From: Pseudomonas asplenii
GTDB taxonomy: Bacteria; Pseudomonadota; Gammaproteobacteria; Pseudomonadales; Pseudomonadaceae
Length of the DNA stretch: 46,090 nucleotides
Assembly (NCBI RefSeq): GCF_001293465.1
Contig: NZ_JSYZ01000022.1
Span: 1-46,090 of the forward strand
Reading direction: 5' to 3'
Shown here: positions 32,514 through 41,662 of the stretch, piece after piece
Layout: every line of letters starts with the position of its first letter
Position numbering within the stretch: the first letter of the stretch is position 1
Position numbers and translations under genes: made by a program
Notes under the pieces: generated by a model
What the model was told of the DNA's origin: nothing
Database searches by the model: none
The model's input: only the letters and a program-made list of their open reading frames with translations

Positions 32514-32571
32514 CCCGCGAAGAGGCCCCCGGCTTCACCAGAAGACTTGCGGATACCCGAGCATGCCCGGC

Positions 32572-33978
32572 CTACCACATGAACTTCAGCTCGACCCCCA
32601 GGTAGTTGCTGTCATCCCCACCGGCATCGCGCAGTGCCTGGCCGACTTCGTAATGCACTGCCTCGATGGCCCCACTCAGATTGCGGTTGAACGCGTAGTC
32701 CAGCCGTAGCTGGTCGTAGTAACCGGTCCAGCGTCCACCCTGTCCGGCGGTGCCGGCCACCGGCAGGTTGGGCTGGGTGTAGACGGCATCCTCGGTGGTC
32801 TGGCGCCACAGCAGGCCGACCGCCGCCTGGACCGACAGGTCGGTGACCGGCTTGACGGTGATCGACGGCTTGACGTGGATCAGGTTGCTGTAGCCGGTGT
32901 AGCCCGCCAGGGAGAAGTAGTAGCCGTTGGGGAACAGCGGGTTGAAGGTGTTCAGCGTGCCGTCGCCGGGGTGCCGGTCACCCGAGGCCGCATCCAGTTG
33001 CAGGCCCAGGCGCGGCTTCCACGGGGTCGATTGCCAGGTGTAGCCCAGGCGGCTGCCGCCACCCCAGGCACGGATGTCCTTGGAACCGACCGAGCCGCTC
33101 TGGACCATCGCTTCCACGTCCCAGTCGTAAGGGCCCGAAGCGCCACCCAGGCGCACGTCGAAAATGTTGCGGTGCTCGTCGCCCTGGGCATCAAGGTAGC
33201 GCGCGTCGCGTTCTTCATAGAGGCCGTAGTAGGCGGACAGCTCGTTCTTGCCGCCGATCAGCCGCTCGACCCGCAGCATGTGGAAGGCCACGTCCGCGTT
33301 GGACTTGTCGTCGAAGTGGCGGCCGTCCAGGTACTGCACCGGGTGGCTGGCCAGGCCGATGAAACGCCAGTTCTCGGTCTCCCAGTCGCCCCATACCGCA
33401 TCGAACGACTGGCGCACGTTCGGGCCGTCGCGCGAGGAAATGAAACGCTGCAGGTCGAAGGCGAAATCCTGGCGGCCGACCCGCGCCTTGAAGGTGTGGT
33501 CGGCCGTCTGGTCGACGTACTCGGCAAACGCCAGGCGCAGGTCGAGGTGGTTCTGGTCGGCGCCGCCGATGGCGTCCTTGCCGAAGGCACGAGCGTCTTC
33601 CAGTTGGGTGAACACGCGCCAGTGTTCGTTTAGGTGCAGATCCGCATGCGCCTGCAGGCGCTGGATCAGCCAGGAGTCGCGCGAGCGCCCGCCAATGCCG
33701 AAACCGGCGGCATCGTTGAGTTCGAAACGCTCGCGCAGGGTGGCGCCGAACGACAGGTAACTGTCCGGATTGTCCGCGGACAAGGGGATGTACTTGAGAT
33801 CGTCCAGCGGCGCGGTCTTGAGGGCCGGGTTCTGCAGCACCGACCAGTCTTCCTGCCAGCGGTTGGTTTTCAGCACGGGGCGTTCGGCGGGTTCGGCGGC
33901 ATGGCCGCTGGAAACTCCCAGCGGCCACAGCACGGCCAGAGCCCAGGCATAACGACTATGCGAAGGGCGTCGGCTCAT
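32572..33978 (-). CDS. Alginate-export-family outer-membrane porin
   Basis: Predicted 468-residue outer-membrane beta-barrel. Residues 1-28 form a signal peptide (LAVLWPLGVSSGHA/AEP). The barrel shows alternating strands and ends in an aromatic residue (ELKFMW), as for OmpA/porin assembly. LSFGATLRERFELND and ARVGRQDFAFD are typical of the AlgE-like alginate export domain family found in several Pseudomonas porins for unknown small molecules. It begins 17 bases after the exported VOC-like gene, so the two are probably cotranscribed. The substrate is unknown; the nearby MFS and dehydratase suggest a sugar-acid or aromatic compound. Confidence 0.85.
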   Translation of the reverse strand: MSRRPSHSRYAWALAVLWPLGVSSGHAAEPAERPVLKTNRWQEDWSVLQNPALKTAPLDDLKYIPLSADNPDSYLSFGATLRERFELNDAAGFGIGGRSRDSWLIQRLQAHADLHLNEHWRVFTQLEDARAFGKDAIGGADQNHLDLRLAFAEYVDQTADHTFKARVGRQDFAFDLQRFISSRDGPNVRQSFDAVWGDWETENWRFIGLASHPVQYLDGRHFDDKSNADVAFHMLRVERLIGGKNELSAYYGLYEERDARYLDAQGDEHRNIFDVRLGGASGPYDWDVEAMVQSGSVGSKDIRAWGGGSRLGYTWQSTPWKPRLGLQLDAASGDRHPGDGTLNTFNPLFPNGYYFSLAGYTGYSNLIHVKPSITVKPVTDLSVQAAVGLLWRQTTEDAVYTQPNLPVAGTAGQGGRWTGYYDQLRLDYAFNRNLSGAIEAVHYEVGQALRDAGGDDSNYLGVELKFMW

Positions 33979-33995
33979 GGTTCACCTCTCTTCAA

Positions 33996-34892
33996 TCACT
34001 TGGCCGCGACGGGCTGGTGGATCTCGGCGACGTAGCCGCCCGGGAACTCGATGATGGCCGACTGGCGGCCCGGCTCGGCCTTGGGTTCGACCACCAGATG
34101 GGCGCCCGAGCTTTCGGCCTTGGCCAGGGTCGCGGCCAGGTCGCTCACCTCGTAACCGGTGGTTTCCCGACCGTACGGGTAGGGCAGGTGGCCGTCGGTG
34201 ACGAATACCACCATCTTGCCGAAGTCGGACTCCAGCCTGACCCGGCGGATCGGCTTGCCCGGCTCGCCGACCACGGCGCCGTCCAGGCGTTTTTCATCGG
34301 CCACGACCTTGCCGTGGGAGAAACCGACGAAGCCCTTGATGAAGGCGTCGGCGCGCTGCTCGGAGAGGTACACGCGGTTCTCCGGCACGGTCTGGAACGG
34401 CGCGTAGTCCGGGGTCTTGGTGTGCCAGTAGAGCTGCATGTTCACGCCGCCCGGCCATTGCACCACGGCATCGCGGCCGATCGGATCGGGGAAGTCGTGG
34501 ACGATGACGTCGGCGCCATGCTTCTTGGCTTCGGCCAGGGCGACGTCGAGGTCCTTGACCAGGTAGCCGTTACGCTCGGCGCCGAACGGGTACGGCACCG
34601 GCGTGGTGAAACCGAACAGCGACACGGTGCCGACCGGCGTCTGCAGCAACTGCGAGGTGGTGCTGCTCGGCACCGGCAGCACGTTGACCACCACCTGCGG
34701 GGTGCTCTTGCCGCCGAAGGTGGCGAGGAAGCTCTTGACGAAGGCATCGACGTCGCCCGGGGCGACATACACGTGGCTGGTGTCGTATTGCGGCGCGACG
34801 GCCACGCTGGCGGAGGTGGCGGCGTGGGCCGGGAGCGAGGCGGTGAGGCCCAGCGCCAGGGCCAGGGAGAGCGGCTTGAATGAATGTTTCAT
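33996..34892 (-). CDS. Exported VOC/glyoxalase-like protein
   Basis: Predicted 298-residue periplasmic protein. Residues 1-24 (MKHSFKPLSLALALGLTASL then PAHA) are a signal peptide. Two VOC-like modules follow: one around 34-150 (TSHVYVAPGDVDAFVKSFLATFGG ... VQWPGGVNMQLYWHTK), a second around 160-298 (NRVYLSEQRADAFIKGFVGF ... IEFPGGYVAEIHQP). Exported double-VOC proteins are rare and of unknown role. ATG 34892 has an AAAGGG site; an in-frame TTG five codons upstream is less likely. Upstream partner of the porin. Confidence 0.8.
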   Translation of the reverse strand: MKHSFKPLSLALALGLTASLPAHAATSASVAVAPQYDTSHVYVAPGDVDAFVKSFLATFGGKSTPQVVVNVLPVPSSTTSQLLQTPVGTVSLFGFTTPVPYPFGAERNGYLVKDLDVALAEAKKHGADVIVHDFPDPIGRDAVVQWPGGVNMQLYWHTKTPDYAPFQTVPENRVYLSEQRADAFIKGFVGFSHGKVVADEKRLDGAVVGEPGKPIRRVRLESDFGKMVVFVTDGHLPYPYGRETTGYEVSDLAATLAKAESSGAHLVVEPKAEPGRQSAIIEFPGGYVAEIHQPVAAK

Positions 34893-35008
34893 TGAATACC
34901 CTTTCAATTGGAGGTGAACAGTAAGGGCGCCCTCATCGGGTAGCGGGCGCCACGACGTTTCGGATGGCTTGAGAGTCAGGGCTATCGGGTTGCGGTAGTT
35001 CGGGACGG

Positions 35009-35033
35009 GGACGGAGCGCGCAGCGCTCCGTCC
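35009..35033. terminator. Strong GC hairpin after the monooxygenase gene
   Basis: GGACGGAGCGC (35009-35019), loop GCA, GCGCTCCGTCC (35023-35033): a perfect 11-bp stem 16 bases past the stop of the minus-strand monooxygenase gene. No T-run follows, so it may be an attenuator or mRNA stabiliser as well as a terminator. Confidence 0.5.
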
Positions 35034-35048
35034 GTCGAGGGGGATCGC

Positions 35049-35630
35049 TTATTTGGCGGCCAGCCACGGCGCCAGCCAGCGGGTCACCTTGGGCATGATC
35101 AGGTAGGTGACCAGGCCGACGATGCAGGCGGTGATGATCAGGTTGCTGGGCACGATCCCGCCCAGCACGGGATTGGCCTGGAACACCGGGCCCCACAGCT
35201 GCGGAATGACCATGGACAGCGGTGCGATCACCCCGTAGCTGAGCAGCGCCTGTTTCCACTTGGGCGGCTGTTTGGAATCGGCGTGGTTGGGGGTGAACCA
35301 GAACTCGGCCTGGGTCTCGATTTCCGGGCGGTCTTCCTCTTCCAGCAGCGGCGCGACTTCGCGGATCAGTTGCTCGCGCAGTTGCGAGTTGATCCAGGCC
35401 TGCAGGCGGGCAGCGTCGATGAAGCGGACGATGGTGGTGAAGGTGTTGTCGGCTTCGCCGGGGCGGATGACGTTGACGCCCAGGTGGCCGTCCTGGGACA
35501 TGGCCGCGCGGACCGAGGTCTTGAGCCAGGCCTCGTACTCGGTGAGGTACTGCGCACGCACGCGGTGCCGGACCACGAGTGTCACGATGTCATGGGGGGC
35601 GGTCTGGGTCGGCATCAGGCAATCTCGCAC
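35049..35630 (-). CDS. Antibiotic biosynthesis monooxygenase (ABM) domain protein with C-terminal membrane segments
   Basis: Predicted 193-residue protein. Residues about 12-105 form an ABM-type ferredoxin-like fold (VTLVVRHRVRAQYLTEYEAWL, GHLGVNVIRP, TTIVRFIDAARLQAWI). Two hydrophobic segments (about 130-150 and 158-178) make it membrane bound. The same architecture is widespread in Pseudomonas and unassigned. ATG 35630 is used; the frame is minus strand, upstream of the VOC-porin pair with a 156-base gap. Confidence 0.8.
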   Translation of the reverse strand: MRDCLMPTQTAPHDIVTLVVRHRVRAQYLTEYEAWLKTSVRAAMSQDGHLGVNVIRPGEADNTFTTIVRFIDAARLQAWINSQLREQLIREVAPLLEEEDRPEIETQAEFWFTPNHADSKQPPKWKQALLSYGVIAPLSMVIPQLWGPVFQANPVLGGIVPSNLIITACIVGLVTYLIMPKVTRWLAPWLAAK

Positions 35631-35708
35631 AGGGAAAACATGAGCGCAGGATAGAGAGTGAGAACTATCCGTGATTGGACTCCTGTGCTGTTTTCCCCGA
35701 TCCGGCGG

Positions 35709-36176
35709 TCACTCGCTCAGCGTCGGCACGAACAGCCCGGTCTTGACGTTGCTCATCGCCACCAGCGTCTTGAAGCGCTTGACGTTGTTGCTCTCGAAGA
35801 ACAGCTGCCGGGTCAGTTGGGTGTACTGCTCCATGTCCCGCACCAGCATGATCAGCACGAAGTCGCACTCGCCGGCGACGTAGTAGCACTGCTGCACCTG
35901 CGGGCAGGCGAGGAAGGTCTTCTTCATGTCGTCGAGCAGGTCCAGACGCTCGTTCTCCACCTCCACCTCGGTAATGACCGTGAGTGGGTAACCCAGCGCC
36001 CGTGCATCGACCTGGGCCACCGTGCCCTGGATCACCCCCTGTGCGCAGAGTTTCTTCAGGCGCCGGTTGACGGCGGCGCTGGACAGGTTCACCTGGGCGC
36101 CGAGGTCCAGTTGCGAGGTGCCTGCATCGCGTTGCACCGCATCGAGCAGGGCCAGGTCGAAGTGATCGAGGTCCAT
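35709..36176 (-). CDS. Lrp/AsnC family regulator of the adjacent amino-acid catabolic genes
   Basis: Predicted 155-residue regulator with the AsnC HTH (residues 4-55, LDHFDLALLDAVQRDAGTSQ, LSSAAVNRRLKKL) and a RAM domain from about 65 (QVDARALGYPLTVITEVEVE, ECDFVLIMLV). It is divergent over 167 bases from the M20 hydrolase and diaminopropionate ammonia-lyase genes and probably controls them in response to an amino acid. Confidence 0.92.
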   Translation of the reverse strand: MDLDHFDLALLDAVQRDAGTSQLDLGAQVNLSSAAVNRRLKKLCAQGVIQGTVAQVDARALGYPLTVITEVEVENERLDLLDDMKKTFLACPQVQQCYYVAGECDFVLIMLVRDMEQYTQLTRQLFFESNNVKRFKTLVAMSNVKTGLFVPTLSE

Positions 36177-36343
36177 GGGGAGCGCTCCGTAGGCAAACGG
36201 CGAGTGGTGCCGTGGTGGCGCAATAAAATTGCATTCATCACCTGAAAATCAAGCTTTTCGTACGCCGGCAACGAATAAGATTCTCCCATGATCGATAACA
36301 GGGGGCGGCGCACCGACGCGCGCGGCCCCGGAGGATATGGCGG

Positions 36344-37594
36344 ATGAAGGCGAGTACACCCCTGCAACTCGATGGCCGGCGGCTGCTGCGGCAGATCCGG
36401 GAACTGGGCCAGGTCGGCGTCGATGCCGAGCAGGGCGGGCGCACCCGGATCGCCCTGACCGACGCGGAAAAGGCCGGCCGCGATCTGTTGGTCGGCTGGA
36501 TGCGTGAGCTCGACCTGGAGGTTCAGGTCGATCGCATCGGCAATATCTTCGGCACCCTGCGTTCGGCCCAGGACAGCGGCGATCAGCGCCCGCTGATGAT
36601 GGGCTCGCATATCGACACCGTGACCAACGCCGGGGCCCTGGATGGCTGCTATGGCGTGCTGGCCGGCCTGGCGGTGATCCGCGCCTTTCGCGAGGCCGGC
36701 GTGCTGCCGCCGCGCTCGATCAGCGTCGGCGCCTTCACCAATGAAGAGGGCGTGCGCTACCAGCCGGACATGCTGGGCTCGCTGGTGCATGCCGGCGGCC
36801 TGTCGGTGGAAGAAGCACTGGACAGCATCGGCACCGACGGCACGCGCCTGGGCGACGAGTTGCAGCGCATCGGTTATGCCGGTTCGCTGGAGCCGGGTGC
36901 CATCGTGCCCCATGAATACCTCGAGTTGCACATCGAGCAGGGGCCGATCCTCGAAACCGAGAACACCCTGATCGGCGTGGTCGAGAACCTGCAGGGCATT
37001 TCCTGGCAGCAGGTCGAGGTCCGGGGCAACGCCAACCATGCCGGCACCACGCCAACCCGTCTGCGCCATGATGCCGGGTTCGTCGCCTGCTCTATCGTCG
37101 CCGAGCTGCGCAACATCGCCGTGGAGGCCGGCTCGACCCTGGCCACGGTCGGCTGCATGAAATTCGAGCCCGATGTGATCAACGTCATCCCGCGCCGGGC
37201 GACCTTCACCGTCGACCTGCGCGACCCCGACGAAGCCCGTCTGGTCCGTGCCGAACAGCGCCTGAGCCGCTGCCTCGAACAGATTGCCGAACGCGAAGGG
37301 GTCAGCATCACCACCGAGCGCCTGGTGCGGTTCGAGCCGGTGGTCTTCAACGCCGAGCTGGCCGACGAGATCGAGGCCAGCGCCAAACGCTTCGGCTTCA
37401 GCCATCGGCGCATGACTTCCGGTGCCGGCCACGATGCGCAGATGATCGCGCGCATCGCGCCGGCGGCGATGATCTTCGTCCCCAGCCGTGGCGGCATCAG
37501 CCACAACCCGCGCGAGCACACCGACGACGAACAACTGATCCAGGGCGCCCAGGTGCTGCTCGACGTCGTCCGTCGCCGCCTTGGCGCTGCCTGA
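36344..37594 (+). CDS. Zn-dependent M20 amidohydrolase (allantoate amidohydrolase/N-carbamoyl-L-amino-acid hydrolase type)
   Basis: Predicted 416-residue cytosolic enzyme. Metal-site residues include H89 (GSHIDTV), D100 (GALDGCYG) and E134-E135 (NEEG), with ELHIEQGP and GNANHAGTTP further on. This fits the hydrolase group that opens N-carbamoyl amino acids or allantoate. It lies 79 bases before the diaminopropionate ammonia-lyase gene; the same pair (YgeY and YgeX) occurs in E. coli, where the hydrolase may release diaminopropionate or a related amine from a carbamoylated or acylated precursor. Confidence 0.9.
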   Translation: MKASTPLQLDGRRLLRQIRELGQVGVDAEQGGRTRIALTDAEKAGRDLLVGWMRELDLEVQVDRIGNIFGTLRSAQDSGDQRPLMMGSHIDTVTNAGALDGCYGVLAGLAVIRAFREAGVLPPRSISVGAFTNEEGVRYQPDMLGSLVHAGGLSVEEALDSIGTDGTRLGDELQRIGYAGSLEPGAIVPHEYLELHIEQGPILETENTLIGVVENLQGISWQQVEVRGNANHAGTTPTRLRHDAGFVACSIVAELRNIAVEAGSTLATVGCMKFEPDVINVIPRRATFTVDLRDPDEARLVRAEQRLSRCLEQIAEREGVSITTERLVRFEPVVFNAELADEIEASAKRFGFSHRRMTSGAGHDAQMIARIAPAAMIFVPSRGGISHNPREHTDDEQLIQGAQVLLDVVRRRLGAA

Positions 37595-37673
37595 TTTCAC
37601 CCGGTCACGCCGAGCCGCTGAACATCGCGTCCAGCGGTATCGGTCCCCCTTTGCCTCTCAACAGGAGCTCCTG

Positions 37674-38906
37674 ATGTTGATCGCCAACCCCAAGGCCACC
37701 CGCCAGCCGTACCCCGATTCGCTCCAGTCGCTGATGAGCATCGCCAAGGCCCAGGAGAGTCGCCAGTGGCTGGCGCCCTGGAAGCGCCTGAATGCCGGCG
37801 CCACGCCGTTGTATTCGCTGCCCGACCTGGCCCGGGAACTGGGCATTGCGCACCTGTCGGTCAAGGACGAGTCGGTGCGGTCGCCGCTGGGCAGCTTCAA
37901 GGCGCTGGGGGCGCCGGTCGCCTTGCTGCGGCTGATCCTGGGCACCTTTCCCGAACGGCGCCTGGAACCGCACAAACTGCTCGACGGCCGGTACGCCGAG
38001 GCACTGGCGGACTTCACCGTGATCAGCGCCACCGACGGCAACCATGGCAAGGGCCTGGCGGCCGCGGCGCAGAGCATCGGTTGCCGCTGTGTGATCGTCC
38101 TGCATGCCCATGTCAGCATCGAGCGCGAACAGGCGATTGCCGCCTATGGCGCGACCATCGTGCGCATCGCCGGCAACTACGACGAGTCGGTGCAGGAGGC
38201 CGCGGCACTGGCGCGGGCCCATGGCTGGACCGTGGTCTCCGACACCTCCTACGAAGGTTATGAAGTGATCCCCCGCGATGTGATGCAGGGCTACGGCACC
38301 ATCGCTGCGGAAATCGTCGAGGCCACCGCCGATGCGCAGGTTCCGGCGTTTACCCATGTGTTCCTGCAGGGCGGTGTCGGTGGCCTGGCCGCCGGTATCG
38401 CCAGCTACCTGTGGCAGCAGCAGGGGGCGCAGCGCCCGAGCTTCGTCATGGTCGAGCCGGAGCAGGCCGACTGCCTGTACCAGAGCGCGTTGCAGGGCAA
38501 GCCGGCGAAAGCCACCGGCTCGGTGGACTCGGTGATGGCGGGCCTGGCCTGCGGGGAAACCTCGCCGCTGGCCTGGCGGTTCCTTGAGCCTTGTGTCGAT
38601 TTCTTCATGACCATCGAGGACGACGAGGCGGTGGCGGCCATGGGGCGGCTGGCGGCTGGCAGTGCCGGCGACATCCCGCTGGTGGCGGGCGAGTCCGGTG
38701 TCGCCGGGTTGGCCGGGCTCGTACGCCTGGTCAAGGAGGGCGGTGCGGCGGCGGTCGGCCTCGATGCGAACTCACGGGTGCTGATCATCAACACCGAAGG
38801 CGCCACCGCTCCCGGGGTGTACGCCGAGTTGCTGGGTGAAACCGCCGACGCCGTGCTGGAGCGCCAGCACGCCTGGACGCCGCATTGCCCAGGCGCCGCC
38901 ACTTGA
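37674..38906 (+). CDS. dpaL: Diaminopropionate ammonia-lyase
   Basis: Predicted 410-residue fold-type II PLP enzyme. The Schiff-base lysine is K76 in VRSPLGSFKALGA; ATDGNHGKGLAAAAQ near 125 and the glycine-rich LQGGVGGLAAGIA near 230 bind the PLP phosphate and substrate. The enzyme cleaves 2,3-diaminopropionate to pyruvate and ammonia. ATG 37674 has an AGGAG site; the frame is open further upstream but starts in the previous gene. Second gene of the operon with the M20 hydrolase, opposite an Lrp regulator. Confidence 0.93.
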   Translation: MLIANPKATRQPYPDSLQSLMSIAKAQESRQWLAPWKRLNAGATPLYSLPDLARELGIAHLSVKDESVRSPLGSFKALGAPVALLRLILGTFPERRLEPHKLLDGRYAEALADFTVISATDGNHGKGLAAAAQSIGCRCVIVLHAHVSIEREQAIAAYGATIVRIAGNYDESVQEAAALARAHGWTVVSDTSYEGYEVIPRDVMQGYGTIAAEIVEATADAQVPAFTHVFLQGGVGGLAAGIASYLWQQQGAQRPSFVMVEPEQADCLYQSALQGKPAKATGSVDSVMAGLACGETSPLAWRFLEPCVDFFMTIEDDEAVAAMGRLAAGSAGDIPLVAGESGVAGLAGLVRLVKEGGAAAVGLDANSRVLIINTEGATAPGVYAELLGETADAVLERQHAWTPHCPGAAT

Positions 38907-39009
38907 GCAGGCTGTCGAATGATGGCGACAGCGCCAGGCGCTGCGGATGTTCATGGTGTTCCATCCAGGGCCGCTGTAACATCCGCCTTTTTTTGGAAGC
39001 CCTGACGCT

Positions 39010-40374
39010 ATGGACGCCTTGACCGGACGGGTCATGAAGAAGCCCTGTCTGAGTATTTTCCTGCTCTCGCTCATGGTGTTCATGGGCCTGCAGTACAAGC
39101 CCGCCATTCTCAATTACACCACCCGCTTCGTCGATTTCGCCGAATACATGCTGTATCACGGCGTGACGCTGTTTCCCATTGCCGACGACTTGAAGCCTTA
39201 TCCCGACTACACGATTGCCAATACGCTGCTGATGTATCTGGTGTCCCTGCCTTTCGGTCGGGTCTCGGTGTTGTCGATGGGCCTGCCTTATTGCATCACG
39301 GCCGCCCTGATACTGGTGTTCATCTACAAGCTGGGTGCATTGCACGACCGCAAGTGGGGACTGTACGGGGCACTTTTTTCATTATTCACCTGGTCGTTCC
39401 TCGACAGCGTCAACTCGCTGGCACTGGATGTCTATCCGGCGCTGTTTACGCTGATCTGCTTTTACCTGGTGTATCGCGGTGATGTGAAACAGGACCCTTC
39501 ACGGCTGCCCCTGGTGTTTCTCGGGCTGGCGCTGGGCTTTGCGTTTCGCGGGCCTATCGGCCTGATCGGGCCGTCGATCGTGGTCGGCTGCTACTACCTG
39601 CTGAGCCGGCAGTGGCGTGCGCTGGGGCTGTTTTCGCTGCTGTCCGGGCTGATTTTGGTCGCCGCAGTCGCCTTGCTGTCGTGGGCCGCCTATGTGCAGG
39701 GGGGAATGGATTTCCTGCACGACGTGCTGATGATGCAGGGGCTGGATCGCCTCGCCGGCGGCCATGCGCCGCGCTACTACTTCTACTTCAGCAGCGGCCT
39801 GGTGACTTATGGCGTGACGGTGTTTTTCACGCTGTATGTCGTCGCGCGCAAGTACAAGACGTTCTTTCGCGCGCCTGGCAAGAGCGATACCGCCTTGCTG
39901 TTTTACCTGGCGGCGTGGTTCATGGCGCTGATCCTGTTTTTCACCATTCCGAACGCGAAGAAGGCCCGCTATATCCTGTCGATCACGCCAGCGATTTCCC
40001 TGTTGGCGGCGTATATCTTCGTCGACAGGAGCGGTCTGTTCGAGGGGGCGAAGAACGGCTTGCTGCGTTTTTGCCTGAGGCTGCCGTGGATTGGCCTGGG
40101 ACTGGTTGCGTTTGTCTTTGCCTATAACTTCTTCGCGGTGCATCCACTCCTGCCCAACTATCCCGCCGTGCTCGGCAGTCTGGCCGTGCTGCTGGTCGCC
40201 CGTCATCTGCTTGGCAAACACTGCGCCGAACATCGGCATCGTGAACTGATCATCCTGGCGTTCGGTGTCGCCACGTTCCTGGCGCTGGATGCCTTCTTCT
40301 TCAACTCCATCACCTATCACCTGGAGTTGGCGAACGAGCCGACGCCGAAGTTTCTGCCGTACTGGTTCTGGTAA
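39010..40374 (+). CDS. Multi-pass membrane glycosyltransferase-like protein (GT-C/ArnT type)
   Basis: Predicted 454-residue protein with about 11-12 hydrophobic segments from residue 10 on. KKARYILSITPAISLLAAYIF resembles the GT-C (PMT/ArnT-like) family in its conserved C-terminal part, and FAFRGPIGLIGP the middle. Such enzymes move a sugar from a polyprenyl lipid to lipid A, protein or polymer in the inner membrane. The acidic first-loop motif of ArnT was not clearly identified, so activity is uncertain. ATG 39010 is used; MKKPCL, nine codons on, is an alternative. Confidence 0.7.
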   Translation: MDALTGRVMKKPCLSIFLLSLMVFMGLQYKPAILNYTTRFVDFAEYMLYHGVTLFPIADDLKPYPDYTIANTLLMYLVSLPFGRVSVLSMGLPYCITAALILVFIYKLGALHDRKWGLYGALFSLFTWSFLDSVNSLALDVYPALFTLICFYLVYRGDVKQDPSRLPLVFLGLALGFAFRGPIGLIGPSIVVGCYYLLSRQWRALGLFSLLSGLILVAAVALLSWAAYVQGGMDFLHDVLMMQGLDRLAGGHAPRYYFYFSSGLVTYGVTVFFTLYVVARKYKTFFRAPGKSDTALLFYLAAWFMALILFFTIPNAKKARYILSITPAISLLAAYIFVDRSGLFEGAKNGLLRFCLRLPWIGLGLVAFVFAYNFFAVHPLLPNYPAVLGSLAVLLVARHLLGKHCAEHRHRELIILAFGVATFLALDAFFFNSITYHLELANEPTPKFLPYWFW

Positions 40375-40503
40375 GACATTGTCAGTGCGGTCGATCGCCT
40401 GGCGGTGACGGCGGTGGGGCGCAAATAGGGAGGCAATAATCCTGATCCGCACTACATTGATTGCAGACAGACAACAGTTGAGCGCCCCCGGCAGGAGCCA
40501 CCC

Positions 40504-40770
40504 ATGACGATGATCGACTCGGAACGCTTGAAGCCCTATCTGGCGGCCAGGGACAGTGCCCGCGCAGCCTGGCGGTTGACGGTGGCCTCCCTGAGCAAGA
40601 CGCAACCGCAAGCGCTGGAGGAGGGCTTCAAGGCGGTCAAGATTGCCGAGCGTGCCTACTTCCGTTGTTGCGAGGACCTGTGCGATGTGGTGCGCAGCGA
40701 GATGGACCGGGTGGAGGAGGTCGCCGCCCTGGAAGCGGGGCACAGGGATGGGGGCCAGGACGACCTCTAG
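40504..40770 (+). CDS. Small hypothetical protein
   Basis: Predicted 88-residue soluble protein, starting MTMIDSERLKPYL. It is mostly helical by composition, with Arg/Glu/Ala repeats and a Cys-Cys pair (FRCCEDLCD). An AGGAG site precedes ATG 40504. I do not recognise the family. It is 129 bases after the membrane glycosyltransferase and convergent with the YXWGXW lipoprotein gene. Confidence 0.6.
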   Translation: MTMIDSERLKPYLAARDSARAAWRLTVASLSKTQPQALEEGFKAVKIAERAYFRCCEDLCDVVRSEMDRVEEVAALEAGHRDGGQDDL

Positions 40771-40888
40771 CCGGCAGCCACGCGGCCCGGTGCCGGCTGG
40801 CGTTCTCCCCTGTTCGATGATTGCTCGCAGTGCCTTGCGCTCATCGGTCGTCAGGTCTTGCTGTTCGTTTTTAAATCACCAGCTCCTA

Positions 40889-41098
40889 TCAGTACCGCCA
40901 ATACCCCGGCACCCAGACCCACTGGCCGCGACCCCAGCGGTAGTGCCCGGCGACCCAGTGGTAGCCCGGCGCCGGGGCCACCGGGACGACCTCGACAATC
41001 GGTGGCGGGCGGCGTGGATGAACCGGCTCGACGACGCAACCGGACAGGGTGGCCGCCACCAGGGCGGCGGCAAGGGTGCTCTTGAGTATTCGGGACAT
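40889..41098 (-). CDS. YXWGXW-repeat lipoprotein
   Basis: Predicted 69-residue lipoprotein. Residues 1-20 are a signal peptide ending in the lipobox LSG and C21. The mature part is proline-rich then aromatic: YHWVAGHYRWGRGQWVWVPG then YWRY, typical of YXWGXW repeat proteins. These small envelope proteins are often controlled by stress regulators. It is last in the minus-strand cluster with the ECF sigma, membrane and Spy-like genes. Confidence 0.85.
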   Translation of the reverse strand: MSRILKSTLAAALVAATLSGCVVEPVHPRRPPPIVEVVPVAPAPGYHWVAGHYRWGRGQWVWVPGYWRY

Positions 41099-41188
41099 GG
41101 CGTGATTCCTGGGTGACGATAGGGCCGACGCCCGGTTGGCGGGCTTCTGTCGGTTAAACGCATGGGCCTGCGCAATCCGTCGCGGTCA

Positions 41189-41662
41189 TCACTCCTTTCG
41201 GGCGATTTTCGCCTTGGCCTGCCCGTGCTGGTACAAGGCCTTGCCCAGTTCCTGGCGTTCATCCAGCGGCAGGCTGTCGGCGAAGTCCGCCAGGGTGTTG
41301 TCGATCAGCACCCGCAGCGAGTTGTCCGCTTCCCGGGCCCGGGCCAGGTCGGCCAGCAGCGCGTTGCGGTCCAGGGTCGGGGCCTCCAGCTGGCGGATCA
41401 CGTCCTGGCGCGCTTCACGCCCGGCCAGGACCAGCGGCTGGCTGTTCGCCTGGTTCTGCCTGAGCAGTTGGCGCAGTTGCTTGCGCCGCGGCTCGGGCAA
41501 CTGCATCAGCGCCTGACGCAAGCCATGCTGGTTGACCGCGACCTCGGCCGGCCGGGCGTTGACCAGCCAGTGATACAGGCCGCCGCCGACGCCGCCGATC
41601 AGGAACACATTGAGCAGCAATGACACGGCCAGCAGCGGCTTCAGGTACTTGGGTGGGGTCAT
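41189..41662 (-). CDS. Spy/CpxP-like periplasmic heavy-metal-resistance/chaperone protein
   Basis: Predicted 157-residue protein with an N-terminal membrane segment (LKPLLAVSLLLNVFLIGGVG) and a helical periplasmic part rich in Leu, Arg and Gln (LMQLPEPRRKQLRQLLRQNQ, LADFADSLPLDERQELGKAL), as in Spy/CpxP or CnrR-like sensors (heavy-metal resistance family). Its ATG overlaps the stop of the preceding anti-sigma-like gene by four bases (ATGA), so the two are coupled. Confidence 0.85.
   Translation of the reverse strand: MTPPKYLKPLLAVSLLLNVFLIGGVGGGLYHWLVNARPAEVAVNQHGLRQALMQLPEPRRKQLRQLLRQNQANSQPLVLAGREARQDVIRQLEAPTLDRNALLADLARAREADNSLRVLIDNTLADFADSLPLDERQELGKALYQHGQAKAKIARKE

Larger units (their letters stand above)
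32140..32571. other. Repeat-rich gene-free region
   Basis: Between the transporter and the porin there is no credible gene. It holds a set of hairpins (32174-32340), a short hexamer array (32380-32409) and an inverted pair of REP sequences (32441-32513), each listed separately. Confidence 0.7.
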
